DNA from: DASZUK01 sp963745595
Lineage (GTDB): Bacteria; Actinomycetota; Acidimicrobiia; Acidimicrobiales; RAAP-2
Length of the DNA: 64,000 bases
Direction of reading: 5' to 3'
Assembly: GCA_963745595.1 (NCBI GenBank)
Contig: CAVUYB010000027.1
Location: 1-64,000 of the forward strand
Under the pieces are notes generated by a model. It ran no database searches and had not been told where the DNA came from. It saw nothing but the letters and a program-made list of their open reading frames with translations. The position numbers and the translations under genes were made by a program. The first letter of the stretch is position 1, and every line of letters starts with the position of its first letter. Positions 27,642 through 36,477 of the stretch are shown one piece after another.

Positions 27642-28873
27642 CGGCCGGGTTGGACGCCGTCTTCCGGTCCGAATCGGGGCAGGTGCTCGCCACCCTGATC
27701 CGGTACCTCGGCGATTTCGACCTGGCCGAGGACGCCCTCCAGGACGCCATCGTGGTGGCGATGGAGCGGTGGCCGGTCGACGGCGTCCCCGACCGTCCCG
27801 GCGCCTGGCTGCTGACGGTGGCCCGGCGCAAGGCGATCGACCGGGTCCGGCGGGAGGCCCGTCGCGACGACAAGCAGCAGCGGGCGGCCGGGCGGTCGGC
27901 CGACGACGAGACCGCGGGAGGGGACACGATGGACCGGCTCCGCCTCGTCTTCACGTGCTGCCACCCCGCGCTGGCGATCGACGCCCGGGTGGCCCTCACG
28001 CTGCGCACGCTCGGTGGGCTGACGACGAACGAGATCGCCCGGGCCTTCTTGGTGCCCGAGGCGACGATGGCCCAGCGGCTCGTCCGGGCGAAGAAGAAGA
28101 TCCGGTCGGCCGGCATCCCGTACCGGGTGCCGCCCGACCACGAGCTGCCGGACCGGCTGCCGGCGGTGCTCGCGGTCGTCTACCTCGTCTTCAACGAGGG
28201 GTATGCCCCGACGGCCGGTCCCGGGCCGGTGCGCGACGACCTGTGCCTCGAGGCCATCCGGCTCGGGCGGATGCTGGCGGAGCTGATGCCGGACGAACCG
28301 GAGGTCGACGGGCTCCTGGCGTTGATGCTGCTCCACGATGCCCGCCGGCCGGCCCGGGTCGACGGCGCCGGCGACGTCGTCGTCCTCGACCGGCAGGACC
28401 GGACCCGGTGGGACCGATCGAAGATCGTCGAGGGCACGGCGCGCCTCGAGCGGGCGCTCCGCCGCGGCGGTCCCGGGCCGTACCAGCTGCAGGCGGCGAT
28501 CGCCGCCCTGCACGACGAGGCGCCGACGGTCGGCGAGACGGACTGGGTCCAGATCGCCGCCCTCTACGCCGAGCTCGTCCGGCGCTGGCCGAACCCGGTC
28601 GCCGAGTTGAACCAGGCGGTCGCCGTCGGCATGGCCGACGGGCCGGCGGCCGGCTTGGCCATCCTCGACCGGTTGAGCCTCGACCGATTGGACGACTTGG
28701 ACGGCAACCACCTGTTCCACGCCGCCCGGGGTGAGCTGCTCGTCCGGGCCGGCCGACCGGCCGAGGCGGTCGGCCCGTTCCAGGTCGCCGTGGCTCTGGC
28801 GGGCACGGACGCCGAGCGGCGGTTCCTCGACCGCCGACTGGCGGAGGCGACGTCGAGCGCCCGGGCCGGCTGA
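27638..28873 (+). CDS. ECF42-group RNA polymerase sigma factor with C-terminal TPR-like extension
   Basis: A 411-residue sigma factor, far longer than a usual ECF (about 180). Sigma region 2 is ATLIRYLGDFDLAEDALQDAIVVAMERWP and PGAWLLTVARRKAIDRVRR; region 4 is ALTLRTLGGLTTNEIARAFLVPEATMAQRLVRAKKKIR. The remaining 220 residues are the ECF42 extension, starting at RLPAVLAVVYLVFNEGYAP and ending in TPR-like helices (AELVRRWPNPVAELNQAVAV). In this group the extension replaces a classical anti-sigma in controlling activity. No anti-sigma gene is adjacent, as expected. Confidence 0.93.
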   Translation: MTAGLDAVFRSESGQVLATLIRYLGDFDLAEDALQDAIVVAMERWPVDGVPDRPGAWLLTVARRKAIDRVRREARRDDKQQRAAGRSADDETAGGDTMDRLRLVFTCCHPALAIDARVALTLRTLGGLTTNEIARAFLVPEATMAQRLVRAKKKIRSAGIPYRVPPDHELPDRLPAVLAVVYLVFNEGYAPTAGPGPVRDDLCLEAIRLGRMLAELMPDEPEVDGLLALMLLHDARRPARVDGAGDVVVLDRQDRTRWDRSKIVEGTARLERALRRGGPGPYQLQAAIAALHDEAPTVGETDWVQIAALYAELVRRWPNPVAELNQAVAVGMADGPAAGLAILDRLSLDRLDDLDGNHLFHAARGELLVRAGRPAEAVGPFQVAVALAGTDAERRFLDRRLAEATSSARAG

Positions 28874-28890
28874 CGCCGCGTGGGGTTGGT

Positions 28891-29097
28891 TCAGTGCTTC
28901 CAGCTCGGCCGGCCGCGCCGGCACCGGCGAGGCACGGCATGGTGCTGGGACCGGTAGGTGAGCAGGCGCGTCGTGTGCGCCCACATCGTCGGGCGGACGG
29001 CACCGTCGGGGTTCTGGCAGAGCTCTCCGGCCGGAGCGCCGCAGAAGCTGCAGTCGACGTGGCGGCACGCCGCTTCGCAGGCCGCGACCTCTCTCAT
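28891..29097 (-). CDS. Small Cys/His zinc-binding-like protein
   Basis: A 68-residue protein with the pattern CSFCGAPAGELCQNPDG followed by HTTRLL. This is the C-x2-C-x7-C-x(n)-H arrangement of small actinobacterial zinc-binding domains that clamp nucleic acid or act structurally. The upstream Met at 29127 is rejected because AAGGAGG is 7 nt before ATG 29097. It ends in a basic tail (RRCRRGRPSWKH). Function unknown. Convergent with the sigma gene. Confidence 0.65.
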   Translation of the reverse strand: MREVAACEAACRHVDCSFCGAPAGELCQNPDGAVRPTMWAHTTRLLTYRSQHHAVPRRCRRGRPSWKH

Positions 29098-29212
29098 TGC
29101 CACCTCCTTCGCTTCAGTGATGTGCACCGACCGGTAGCGGCCACCCTGTTGGAGGTGGCGGGGACGGCCACTGATACAACGGTGCCGGCCGCCACTACTC
29201 CCGGTCGTCCTG

Positions 29213-29228
29213 GCCCCCCCGGGGGGGC
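29213..29228. repeat. C7/G7 palindrome upstream of a Usp gene
   Basis: GCCCCCCCGGGGGGGC is a perfect 16-bp palindrome lying 51 bp before the UspA start at 29280, in the 182-bp gap between two divergent genes. It could be a regulator site or a cruciform-prone and slippage-prone tract. The rest of this gap holds nothing recognisable. Confidence 0.5.
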
Positions 29229-29279
29229 TCCCGACGACAGCCCCCGCCGGCGGTCCCGGCTCCTGTAGCTTCCCCGATC

Positions 29280-29717
29280 ATGTTCTCGACCATCGTCGTC
29301 GGCACCGACGGCTCGCAGACGGCCAAACGGGCCGTGGTGATCGCCGCCGACCTGGCTCGCCAGATGGGCGGTCGGCTGCACCTCGTCAACGGCTACCGGG
29401 ATCCCGCCGATCCGGGCGGAGCCGGTGTCGCGGTCGGATCGCCGTACCGGTCGACGAGCAACCACTGGCACGACGCCAGCGAGGCCGTCCTCGACGAGGC
29501 CGTGGAGGACCCGGCCCTGGCCGGTCTCGACGTCGAGCGGCATTCGGTCGTCGGCGGCCCGACCGACGCCCTGGTGGCGGTGGCGGAGCAGACCGGGGCC
29601 GACGTGATCGTCGTCGGCAACCGCGGACTCCAGGGCGCTCGGCGCCAGACCGACTCGGTCCCCGAGCGGGTGGCCCAGCGCGCCCCCTGCCACGTCCTCA
29701 TCGTCAAGACGACCTGA
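29280..29717 (+). CDS. Universal stress protein (UspA family)
   Basis: A 145-residue Usp: FSTIVVGTDGSQTAKRAVVIAADLA opens the fold, ADVIVVGNRGLQGARRQTDSV forms the nucleotide loop, and APCHVLIVKTT closes it. The loop has G-x2-G but Asp-Ser in place of the final Gly-Ser, so ATP binding is possible but weakened. The third Usp in the window. The next gene starts 3 nt downstream. Confidence 0.92.
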   Translation: MFSTIVVGTDGSQTAKRAVVIAADLARQMGGRLHLVNGYRDPADPGGAGVAVGSPYRSTSNHWHDASEAVLDEAVEDPALAGLDVERHSVVGGPTDALVAVAEQTGADVIVVGNRGLQGARRQTDSVPERVAQRAPCHVLIVKTT

Positions 29718-29720
29718 CCG

Positions 29721-30212
29721 ATGGCCCGCCAGACCCAGGAGATCGAGTTCACGCCCGGCCAACCCGAACCGGTGGTCGGCTGGATGGCGCACCTGCGGGA
29801 CGCCCGCGACGGCTGGATCAACCTCATGCCCGGGATCCCTGGCGACGAGGACGACGACCCGCCGTCGCCGACGGTCTTCTCGTCGCTCTTCGGCTCCGCC
29901 CGACCACTGGTCACGATGTGCACGTGGATGCCGCCGCGAGGCGGCCGCCACCCGGGTGACGAGGTCACCGTCGGGGTGCTGCACCCGAAGGGCCGGCACG
30001 CGGTGACCCAGCTCCGCGAGGTCGGGGTTGCCCTTCCCGGCGGCTGGCGGGTCCGCCAGGACCACGCTCGCCGGGGTCTCGTCGTGATGGTCCCCGACGT
30101 CGTCGCCGACTCGACGGTGCTCGACTGGGCGCTGCGAGCCGGCACCGCCCTGGTCGCGACCGACCTCACCGGCTCGTGGAAGGCCCGGGTCTACCTCCCC
30201 GGGCGCGTCTGA
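29721..30212 (+). CDS. Conserved hypothetical protein
   Basis: A 163-residue soluble protein of no family I recognise. It is beta-rich with conserved-looking blocks GWMAHLRDARDGWINLMPGI, FSSLFGSARPLVTMCTWMPP, HAVTQLREVGVALPGGWRV and GTALVATDLTGSWKARVYLP. Start ATG 29721 is 3 nt after the Usp stop, which suggests a shared transcript. No signal peptide, membrane helix or metal motif. Confidence 0.8.
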   Translation: MARQTQEIEFTPGQPEPVVGWMAHLRDARDGWINLMPGIPGDEDDDPPSPTVFSSLFGSARPLVTMCTWMPPRGGRHPGDEVTVGVLHPKGRHAVTQLREVGVALPGGWRVRQDHARRGLVVMVPDVVADSTVLDWALRAGTALVATDLTGSWKARVYLPGRV

Positions 30213-30247
30213 CCCAGCCGGCCGGGCGGCGGCAGAGGTCGTCCTGG

Positions 30248-30574
30248 TCAAAGGGTGACCACGTCGTACGACCACAGCTCGCTGTGGCTGGCTACCGGAC
30301 GGGGCTCGCCGTTGCCGTCCTGGCCGGCTGGCTCGGCGGCGTGCCGGTGGCCGTGGGCGAACGCCGGCGATCTCGTCCACGCCTGGAAGGACTCGTCGTC
30401 ACGCCAGCGGGTGACGACCAGCCAGGTGTCCCGGTCGTCGGTCGGGCGGAGCAGCTCGAAGCCCTCGAAGCCCGGCGCGTCGTCGACCGCACCGGCCCGA
30501 GCCGCGAACCGGCGGGCGAGCTCGTCGCCGCTCCCGGCGGCCACGGTGATGGCGTTGATGCGGATGACCGTCAT
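30248..30574 (-). CDS. Antibiotic biosynthesis monooxygenase (ABM)-domain protein
   Basis: A 108-residue ferredoxin-like-fold protein: TVIRINAITVAAGSGDELARRFAAR, then DAPGFEGFELLRPTDDRDTWLVVTRWRDDESFQAWTRSPAF. This is the ABM family, including quinol monooxygenases and heme-degrading IsdG-like enzymes. An IsdG-type Asn-His-Trp set is not clear, so heme degradation is not claimed. ATG 30574 is chosen because the domain starts immediately after it. Downstream of the methyltransferase gene on the same strand. Confidence 0.85.
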   Translation of the reverse strand: MTVIRINAITVAAGSGDELARRFAARAGAVDDAPGFEGFELLRPTDDRDTWLVVTRWRDDESFQAWTRSPAFAHGHRHAAEPAGQDGNGEPRPVASHSELWSYDVVTL

Positions 30575-30633
30575 GGCCCACCATCTTTCCCGCGCCGGGG
30601 GCCGTCGCCAAGCCACCCCCGCCGAAATCCGTC

Positions 30634-31527
30634 TCAACGGGGGTAGCGGGTCCTCCAGCACTCGGCCCGGAAGCCGACGTCGACCGTGACGTCGCCCTCG
30701 ACGCCCAGGTGCTCGCGCAGCAGCCGCCGGGCCTGGTCGAAGACGCGTTGGCGAGCGGTCTCGGGCATGGTGATGACCCAGCTGAACGTGCCGAGCAGGC
30801 CGATGATGTCGTCGGCGTCGAGGGCGACGTCCCACCGCATGACCTGGTGGTCCGGTCGCAGGAACGGCCCGCCGTCGGGGACCTCGAGCGCCGAGACCGG
30901 CCGGTTGCCGTCGCCGTTCACGACCGATGCCAGCTCGGCGTCGGACCCATCTCGGGTGCCGTCACCGCGCTCGCCGCCGCTCTCGCCGCTCTGGCGGTCG
31001 CCGTCACCATCGGTGGGTGCCCCTCGTGACAGCAGGGCGCGCGCCTGGGCGACGAACGCGCCGTCGGGGTCGGGGCCGGACCAGACGGCGCCGAGCGTCC
31101 CGCCGGGGACCAGGATCCGGGCGGCCTCGGCGAGCGCCCGGGCCGGGTCCATCCAGTGCCAGGACGACGACGCGAGAACGGCGTCGGCGCTGTCGTCGGG
31201 TAGGCCGGTCGCCTCGCCCCGGCCGTCGACCACCCGGATCTGCGGCACCTCGTCGGCCAGCACGGCCCGCATCCGCTCGTCCGGCTCGACGGCGACGACC
31301 TCGTCGGCCCGGTCGACGAGCAGGCGGGAGAGCGCGCCGGTCCCGGCCCCCAGGTCGACCACCCGGTGGACCCGTTCGGGCAGGAACCAGTCGACCGCGG
31401 CCGCCGGCGGCCCCGGCCGGAACCGCTCGTAGTGGCTGGCGACGTCGCCGAAGACGCCGGAGCGGGCGGCCTTCTCCTCGGCGCTCAGCTCGGACAGCGG
31501 TCGGTCGACGGGGGTCGGCTCGGGCAC
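30634..31527 (-). CDS. Class I SAM-dependent methyltransferase
   Basis: A 297-residue methyltransferase: motif I VVDLGAGTGALSRLL (about residues 56-70), acidic loop end VAVEPDERM, motif IV-like AVLASSSWHWMDPARAL, and RILVPGGTLGAVW. The opening FGDVASHYERFRPGPP is typical of small-molecule methyltransferases of the Ubie/YcgJ type. An acidic, Gly-rich insertion (DGDGDRQSGESGGERGDGT) at about residues 176-195 is unusual. Substrate unknown. Divergent from the sulfatase gene with only 26 bp between starts. Confidence 0.88.
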   Translation of the reverse strand: MPEPTPVDRPLSELSAEEKAARSGVFGDVASHYERFRPGPPAAAVDWFLPERVHRVVDLGAGTGALSRLLVDRADEVVAVEPDERMRAVLADEVPQIRVVDGRGEATGLPDDSADAVLASSSWHWMDPARALAEAARILVPGGTLGAVWSGPDPDGAFVAQARALLSRGAPTDGDGDRQSGESGGERGDGTRDGSDAELASVVNGDGNRPVSALEVPDGGPFLRPDHQVMRWDVALDADDIIGLLGTFSWVITMPETARQRVFDQARRLLREHLGVEGDVTVDVGFRAECWRTRYPR

Positions 31528-31553
31528 GGCTTCGACGGTAGCCTCGGCGCTGC

Positions 31554-33098
31554 ATGGCCGGGAACGTGCTGTTCGTTACCGTCGACCAGTGGCGGGGGGA
31601 CTGTCTTTCCGCGGCTGGCCACCCGCTGGTCGAGACGCCGACCCTCGACCGCGTGGCCGCGTCGGGCACGCGGTTCGCCAACCACTGGGCCAACGCCGCG
31701 CCGTGCGGCCCGTCGCGGGCGTGCCTCTACACGGGGACGTACCTCCACCACCACCGGTCCGTCCAGAACGGGACGCCGCTCGACGACCGCCTGACGAACG
31801 TCGCCCGGCTGGCTCGCCAGGCCGGCTACCGGCCGGCGCTCTTCGGCTACACCGACACCAGCGTCGACCCGCGGACGGTGACACCGGCCGACCGGCGGCT
31901 GTGGAGCTACGAGGGCGTCCTGCCGGGGTTCGACCCGGTTGTCGTCGACCCGTGGGACGCCGGCAGCCCGGCCTGGGGGCGGTGGCTGGCCGACCGCGGC
32001 GTCGACGTCCCGGCCGACCCGCACGACCTCTACCTTCCGGTTCCCGGCTACCCGGGCGCCGACCGGCACGGGTCGACGTGGGCGCCGACCCGGTTCTCGG
32101 CGGAGCACTCGCCGACCGCGTTCGTCGTCGACCGGGTGACCGACTGGCTCGACCGTCATGGCGACGAGCCGTTCTTCGTCCACGCGTCGTTCATCGGTCC
32201 GCACCCGCCGCGGCGCAACCCGATCGGCTATCACGACCGGTACGCGGCCGACGACGTCGGGCCGTTCGTCGCCGCGCCGACCCGCCAGGAGGAGATGGCC
32301 AGCCACCCGCTGGCCTGGGGGGCCATGCAGCTCCCGATCACCGCGGCACCGGACGACGAGGGCGAGCGGCGGCAGCTCCGGGCGACGTACTACGGGGCCG
32401 TCCGAGAGGTCGACGACCGGCTGGCCGATCTGTTCGGCTACCTCGACGCCAACGGCCTGACCGACGACACGCTCGTCGTCGTGACGAGTGACCACGGCGA
32501 GATGGGCGGTGACCACTGGCTGCTCGAGAAGCTCGGCTACTGGGACGAGAGCTACCACGTCCCGTTGATCGTCCGCGACCCCCGGAGCGACGCCGCCGGT
32601 GGCCGCGGCGCGGTCGTGCGGGCGTTCACCGAGTCGGTCGACGTCCTGCCGACGATCTGCGACTGGATCGGGGTCGAGACCCCGCGGCAGGTCGACGGCT
32701 GGTCGCTGGCGCCGTTCCTGCGGACCGGCGCGACGCCGGAGCACTGGCGGACGACGGCCCACTGGGAGTGGGACTTCTCGAACCCCGAGTCCCAGGCGGC
32801 GGAGCGGTCGCTCGGCGTGCCGATGAGCCATTGCTCGCTGGCCGTCGCCCGAGGTGAGCGGACGAAGTACGTGCAGTTCGCGACCGACCCGGCACTGATG
32901 CCGCCGCTCCTCTTCGACCTCGTCGACGACCCGTGGCAACTGCACGACCGGGCCGGCGAGCCGGACGCGGCCGCCGCGGCGTGGCAGGCTTCCCAGGAGC
33001 TGCTGCGCTGGAGGATGCGCAACGACGAACGGACACTGAGCGGCCACTTCCTCTCCGCCGAGCGGGGCCTCGTCACCGCCCGGGACGAGTGGCGGTAG
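31554..33098 (+). CDS. Sulfatase / phosphonate monoester hydrolase-like enzyme
   Basis: A 514-residue alkaline-phosphatase superfamily enzyme. The metal-binding N-terminus NVLFVTVDQWRGD is followed by the formylglycine motif CGPSRACLYTG (C-x-P-S-R). Later metal ligands are in VVVTSDHGEMGGDHWLLEK. These enzymes hydrolyse sulfate or phosphonate monoesters after conversion of Cys to formylglycine. The size, the DQWRGD start and GGDHWLL place it nearer to phosphonate monoester hydrolases than to arylsulfatases. No signal peptide, so cytoplasmic. No formylglycine-generating enzyme is nearby. Confidence 0.9.
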   Translation: MAGNVLFVTVDQWRGDCLSAAGHPLVETPTLDRVAASGTRFANHWANAAPCGPSRACLYTGTYLHHHRSVQNGTPLDDRLTNVARLARQAGYRPALFGYTDTSVDPRTVTPADRRLWSYEGVLPGFDPVVVDPWDAGSPAWGRWLADRGVDVPADPHDLYLPVPGYPGADRHGSTWAPTRFSAEHSPTAFVVDRVTDWLDRHGDEPFFVHASFIGPHPPRRNPIGYHDRYAADDVGPFVAAPTRQEEMASHPLAWGAMQLPITAAPDDEGERRQLRATYYGAVREVDDRLADLFGYLDANGLTDDTLVVVTSDHGEMGGDHWLLEKLGYWDESYHVPLIVRDPRSDAAGGRGAVVRAFTESVDVLPTICDWIGVETPRQVDGWSLAPFLRTGATPEHWRTTAHWEWDFSNPESQAAERSLGVPMSHCSLAVARGERTKYVQFATDPALMPPLLFDLVDDPWQLHDRAGEPDAAAAAWQASQELLRWRMRNDERTLSGHFLSAERGLVTARDEWR

Positions 33099-33140
33099 CG
33101 CGACGAGCGGGCACGACGAACCAATACGAAGGGGGGGGCG

Positions 33141-34025
33141 ATGGACGTCGCCGACATGACGGGCAAGACGGTGGTGGTCACCGGGGGGAGCTCGGGCATC
33201 GGCCTGGAAACGGCGGTGGCCCTGGCCAGAGCGGGGGCGGACACGGTCATCACCGCCCGGGACCGGGGACGGGGCGAGGCCGCGCTGGCCGACGTCCGGC
33301 GGCGGAGCGGCCACGACCGGGTCGACCTGGTCGTCTTCGACCTGGGCCGCCTGGCGTCGGTCCGCGAGGGGGCGGCCGCCATCCTCGACCGTTGTCCCCG
33401 GCTCGACGTCCTCGTCAACAACGCCGGGTTGGTCCTGACCGACCGACAAGAGACCGTCGACGGCTACGAGGCGACGTTCGCCATCAACCATCTCGGGCCG
33501 TTCCTGCTGACCGAGCGGCTGCTCGACCGTCTGACGGCCTCGGCGCCGGCCCGGGTGGTCACCGTGGCGTCGACCGCCCACCAGGCGGCTCGGCACGGCC
33601 TCGACTTCGACGACCTCCAGTCGACGAACCACTACCGGGCGCTCCCGGTCTACGGGGCGTCGAAGCTGGCCAACATCCTCTTCACCACCGAGCTGGCCCG
33701 CCGCCTGGACGGCACGGGCGTGACGGCCAACTGCCTCCATCCCGGGACGGTCGCCACCGGCTACGGCCGCGACGGCGACACCCACGGCTGGCTGGCCTTC
33801 GGCGTGAAGGTCATCAAGCCGTTCGTCCTCAGCCCCGAGCGGGGGGCGGTCACGTCGGTCTACCTGGCATCGTCACCGGCCGTCGCCGACGTCACCGGTC
33901 GCTACTTCGTCAAGTGCCGGGCCCGGGAGCCATCGGCCGCGGCCCGGGATGCCGACGCCGCCCGGCGGCTCTGGGCGGTCAGCGAGACGCTGGTCGGCTC
34001 AGCGCCAGACCGTCCGCTTGCGTGA
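33141..34025 (+). CDS. Short-chain dehydrogenase/reductase (retinol dehydrogenase-like)
   Basis: A 294-residue SDR: cofactor motif TGGSSGIG, structural NNAG, catalytic Ser in VVTVASTAHQ, and YGASK (Y-x3-K). The long substrate loop and HPGTVATGYGRDG match the atypical retinol-dehydrogenase/WW-oxidoreductase-like group. GGGGGG before ATG 33141 is the ribosome site. Its 3' end overlaps the convergent PPOX gene by 27 nt. Confidence 0.92.
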   Translation: MDVADMTGKTVVVTGGSSGIGLETAVALARAGADTVITARDRGRGEAALADVRRRSGHDRVDLVVFDLGRLASVREGAAAILDRCPRLDVLVNNAGLVLTDRQETVDGYEATFAINHLGPFLLTERLLDRLTASAPARVVTVASTAHQAARHGLDFDDLQSTNHYRALPVYGASKLANILFTTELARRLDGTGVTANCLHPGTVATGYGRDGDTHGWLAFGVKVIKPFVLSPERGAVTSVYLASSPAVADVTGRYFVKCRAREPSAAARDADAARRLWAVSETLVGSAPDRPLA

Positions 34026-34403
34026 AGACGAGCTGTCGGGACCGCCGAAGGGAACCTCGAGCGCCCAGCTCCACGTCACCGTCGGCGTGAGTCGCAGGTA
34101 CGGCGCGGAGCCGAACCGGCCCTGCCGGTCGACGACGTCGACGGTGCCGTAGACGCGGATGCCGCGCGGCCGCCACGGCTCGACGGACTCGAGGTCGTCG
34201 ACGACCAGCGCGGCCTTCGTCGCGCCGGCGACGACGTTGCGGTACTTGCGGGTCGCCGGGACGTCGAAGCCGCCGATCCAGAAGACGTCGGCGTCGAACT
34301 CGAACCCGACCGGTGAGTTGTCCGGCTGCCCGTCCGGTCCGACCGTCGCCAGCCGGGCCAGTCGTTGGGACCGCAGGTAGGCGAGCTCGATGTCGTCGAA
34401 CAT
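33999..34403 (-). CDS. PPOX-class F420-dependent oxidoreductase
   Basis: A 134-residue split-barrel flavin/deazaflavin-binding protein. The opening YLRSQRLARLATVGPDGQPDNSPVGFEFDADVFWIGG and RKYRNVVAGATKAALVVDD are characteristic of the actinobacterial F420-type PPOX subfamily. Reductions with F420H2 are known for related proteins; its substrate is unknown. The ATG at 34403 is divergent from the SDR at 34430, which leaves a 26-bp shared promoter space. Confidence 0.85.
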   Translation of the reverse strand: MFDDIELAYLRSQRLARLATVGPDGQPDNSPVGFEFDADVFWIGGFDVPATRKYRNVVAGATKAALVVDDLESVEPWRPRGIRVYGTVDVVDRQGRFGSAPYLRLTPTVTWSWALEVPFGGPDSSSSRKRTVWR

Positions 34404-34429
34404 GGCACCGCCGACCGTACACTCCGGAG

Positions 34430-35219
34430 ATGCGCGTGCTCGATCACCGGTGCCGGCCGGGCCATCGGAGCGGCCACGGCGCGGGAGCTGACCGCCCGCG
34501 GTCACGACGTCGTCGCCACCGCCCGCGACGTCTCGGTCCTCGCCGACCTCGATGTCGCCCAGCGGCTGGCCCTCGACGTGACGGACGCCGACTCGGTCCG
34601 AAACGCCCACGCGGCGGCCGGTGAGCTCGACGCCATCGTCAACAACGCCGCGCTCAACCCCGCCGGCCCGCTGGAGGACTACCCGCTCGACGTACTGGCC
34701 CGCGTCCTCGACACCAACGCCGTCGGTGCGCTCCGGGTCGTCCAGCCGGTGCTGGCCGCCTGGCGGCGGCGCGGCAGTGGGATCATCGTCAACGTCAGCT
34801 CCGTCCAGGGCCGCGTCGCCACGCCACTGGAGGGGGCGTACGCCGCGTCGAAGCACGCGCTCGAAGCGCTGTCGGACACGCTCCACTACGAGCTCGGCCA
34901 TTTCGGCATCCGGGTCGTCGTCGTCCAGCCCGGCTACGTCGCCCCGGGGATGAAAAGCGACCAGCCGCACCCCGGACCGGCCGACTACGACGAGCTCCGG
35001 GCCCAATGGGACGGGACCGACGCCAAGCTGACCGGGCCCGGCGGCCGCCCCGGCCCCGAGACGGTGGCCACCGCCATCGCCGATGCCGTCGGCGACCCGG
35101 GGACGCCGCTCCGGGTGGAAGTCGGCCAGGACGCCGAGACGATCCTGGCCACCCGGCGGGCCCTCGACGACCGGTCGTTCGAGGACGCCATGCGCCAGGC
35201 CCTCGGCATCACCTGGTAA
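34430..35219 (+). CDS. Short-chain dehydrogenase/reductase (one frameshift at codon 4)
   Basis: About 262 residues. The SDR core is intact from ITGAGRAIGAATARELTARG through NNAALNP, VNVSSVQG and YAASKHALEAL (Y-x3-K) to QPGYVAPGM. The first codons are out of frame: from ATG 34430, dropping the C at 34439 (GTG|C|TCGATC) reads MRVSITGAGRAIG, an ideal SDR start. Without this correction the gene has no credible start codon in the coding frame until 34365, inside the divergent PPOX gene. A GGAG box just precedes ATG 34430. Confidence 0.85.
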
Positions 35220-35222
35220 CTC

Positions 35223-36341
35223 TCAGCCGGACTCCACCGGTTGTCCGGGCTCGCCGGCCGGCTCGGACCCGCTCGTCTCCTCGGACCCCTCTGCTGGCTC
35301 GGCCTCGCCGCTCGGCTCGGACCCCTCTGCTGGCTCGGCCTCGCCGCTCGGCTCGGACCCGCCGCTCGGCTCGGACTCGTCGGGGGCCCGGAAGCGGACG
35401 CTCACATGCTGCTCGGGCCGGCGCTTGTCCTGCTTGGCGATGGCCTCCAGCACCTCGCGGTCGGCTGCGGTCAGCGGGGGCTGGACCAGGCTGCGGGGCC
35501 ATAGGTGCCGGGCCCGGACGACGTTGACCTCGGCCACGTAGAGCGTCATCTCGGCTCCGAGGTAGATCCAGGCGATCAGCCCGAGGACGATGGCGAAGAA
35601 CCCGTACAGGTGGCTGGCGTTCCGGAGGGTGTGGTCGACCAGGACGGTGCCGGCGAGCTGGAGGACGGTCCACCCCACGCCGCCCAGCACGGCGCCGAGG
35701 AGGAGGCCGACATGGCCCACCTGCTTGGGGGTCAGCAGGCGGAAGGCCACCACGTAGAGGAGGACGTTGAGGACCAGGGAGAGGGCCACGGCCCCGATCT
35801 GGGTGATCAACGGCTCGTTGTGCCCGAAGCTGGCGAACCCGGTGACGAAGGTGCTGATGACCAGGAAGACCCCGATCACGGCCATCATCAGCAGGGTCCG
35901 GATCAGCCGGGACCAGAAGTTGGGCCGGACCACGCCGGGGACGTTCCAGACCTCGGCCATGGCGTACTGGCCGGCCTGGATGGCTCCCTGGCTGCCCCAG
36001 ATGAGGCCCAGGATCCCGACCACCAGGCCGGGGACGCTGTTGTCGTGGAGGGCGGTGATGTTCTTGCCGAGCTGTGTCCCGATGACCGGGAACTGGGAGA
36101 GCGCCGAGTGCTCCACGCTCTTGGCGAACGCCGGATCGTGGCCGGCGATGATCCCGAGGATGGTGACGAGCAGGAGGAGGAGCGGGAAGAGCGAGAGGAA
36201 GCCGTAGTAGGCGATCAGCGCGGCGAGCGAGCCGGCCCGGTCGTCACCGAACTTCTTGACGACGCCGAACACGAACGCGGCGGGGGCGAAGCCCTGCTGG
36301 GCTCGGTCGATCCGTCTCGCCACCTTCTCGATCGGGTTCAT
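35223..36341 (-). CDS. YihY/BrkB-family inner membrane protein
   Basis: A 372-residue protein with six membrane helices: LIAYYGFLSLFPLLLLLVTI, VGILGLIWGSQGAIQAGQYA, LLMMAVIGVFLVIS, AVALSLVLNVLLYVVAF, LLGAVLGGVGWTVLQL and FAIVLGLIAWIYLGAEMTLY. This matches YihY/UPF0761. The signature FPLLLLLVT and WIYLGAEMTLYVAEVN are typical. ATG 36341 has a GGAGGGG site. The C-terminal tail of about 60 residues is an acidic Ser/Glu/Pro/Gly repeat region outside the conserved domain. Function uncertain (transport has been proposed). Confidence 0.92.
   Translation of the reverse strand: MNPIEKVARRIDRAQQGFAPAAFVFGVVKKFGDDRAGSLAALIAYYGFLSLFPLLLLLVTILGIIAGHDPAFAKSVEHSALSQFPVIGTQLGKNITALHDNSVPGLVVGILGLIWGSQGAIQAGQYAMAEVWNVPGVVRPNFWSRLIRTLLMMAVIGVFLVISTFVTGFASFGHNEPLITQIGAVALSLVLNVLLYVVAFRLLTPKQVGHVGLLLGAVLGGVGWTVLQLAGTVLVDHTLRNASHLYGFFAIVLGLIAWIYLGAEMTLYVAEVNVVRARHLWPRSLVQPPLTAADREVLEAIAKQDKRRPEQHVSVRFRAPDESEPSGGSEPSGEAEPAEGSEPSGEAEPAEGSEETSGSEPAGEPGQPVESG
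35280..35351. repeat. 36-bp tandem repeat in the tail of the YihY gene
   Basis: Two perfect 36-bp copies (35280-35315 and 35316-35351) followed by a degenerate third. They encode SEPSGEAEPAEG twice in frame on the minus strand, forming the acidic cytoplasmic tail of the YihY protein. In-frame copy-number change would alter tail length without breaking the gene. Confidence 0.9.
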
Positions 36342-36477
36342 GCCCCTCCGTGCTCTCCGGGCCGTCCGGCGCCGAACCCAAATATGCCAGGTGAGCCGGG
36401 CTTTCTCGTCGGGGAATACCCGCCCCCCGTATGGGCGTTCTTCTACCCGTAGCGAAGCGGCCCCGAACGGAGGAACC

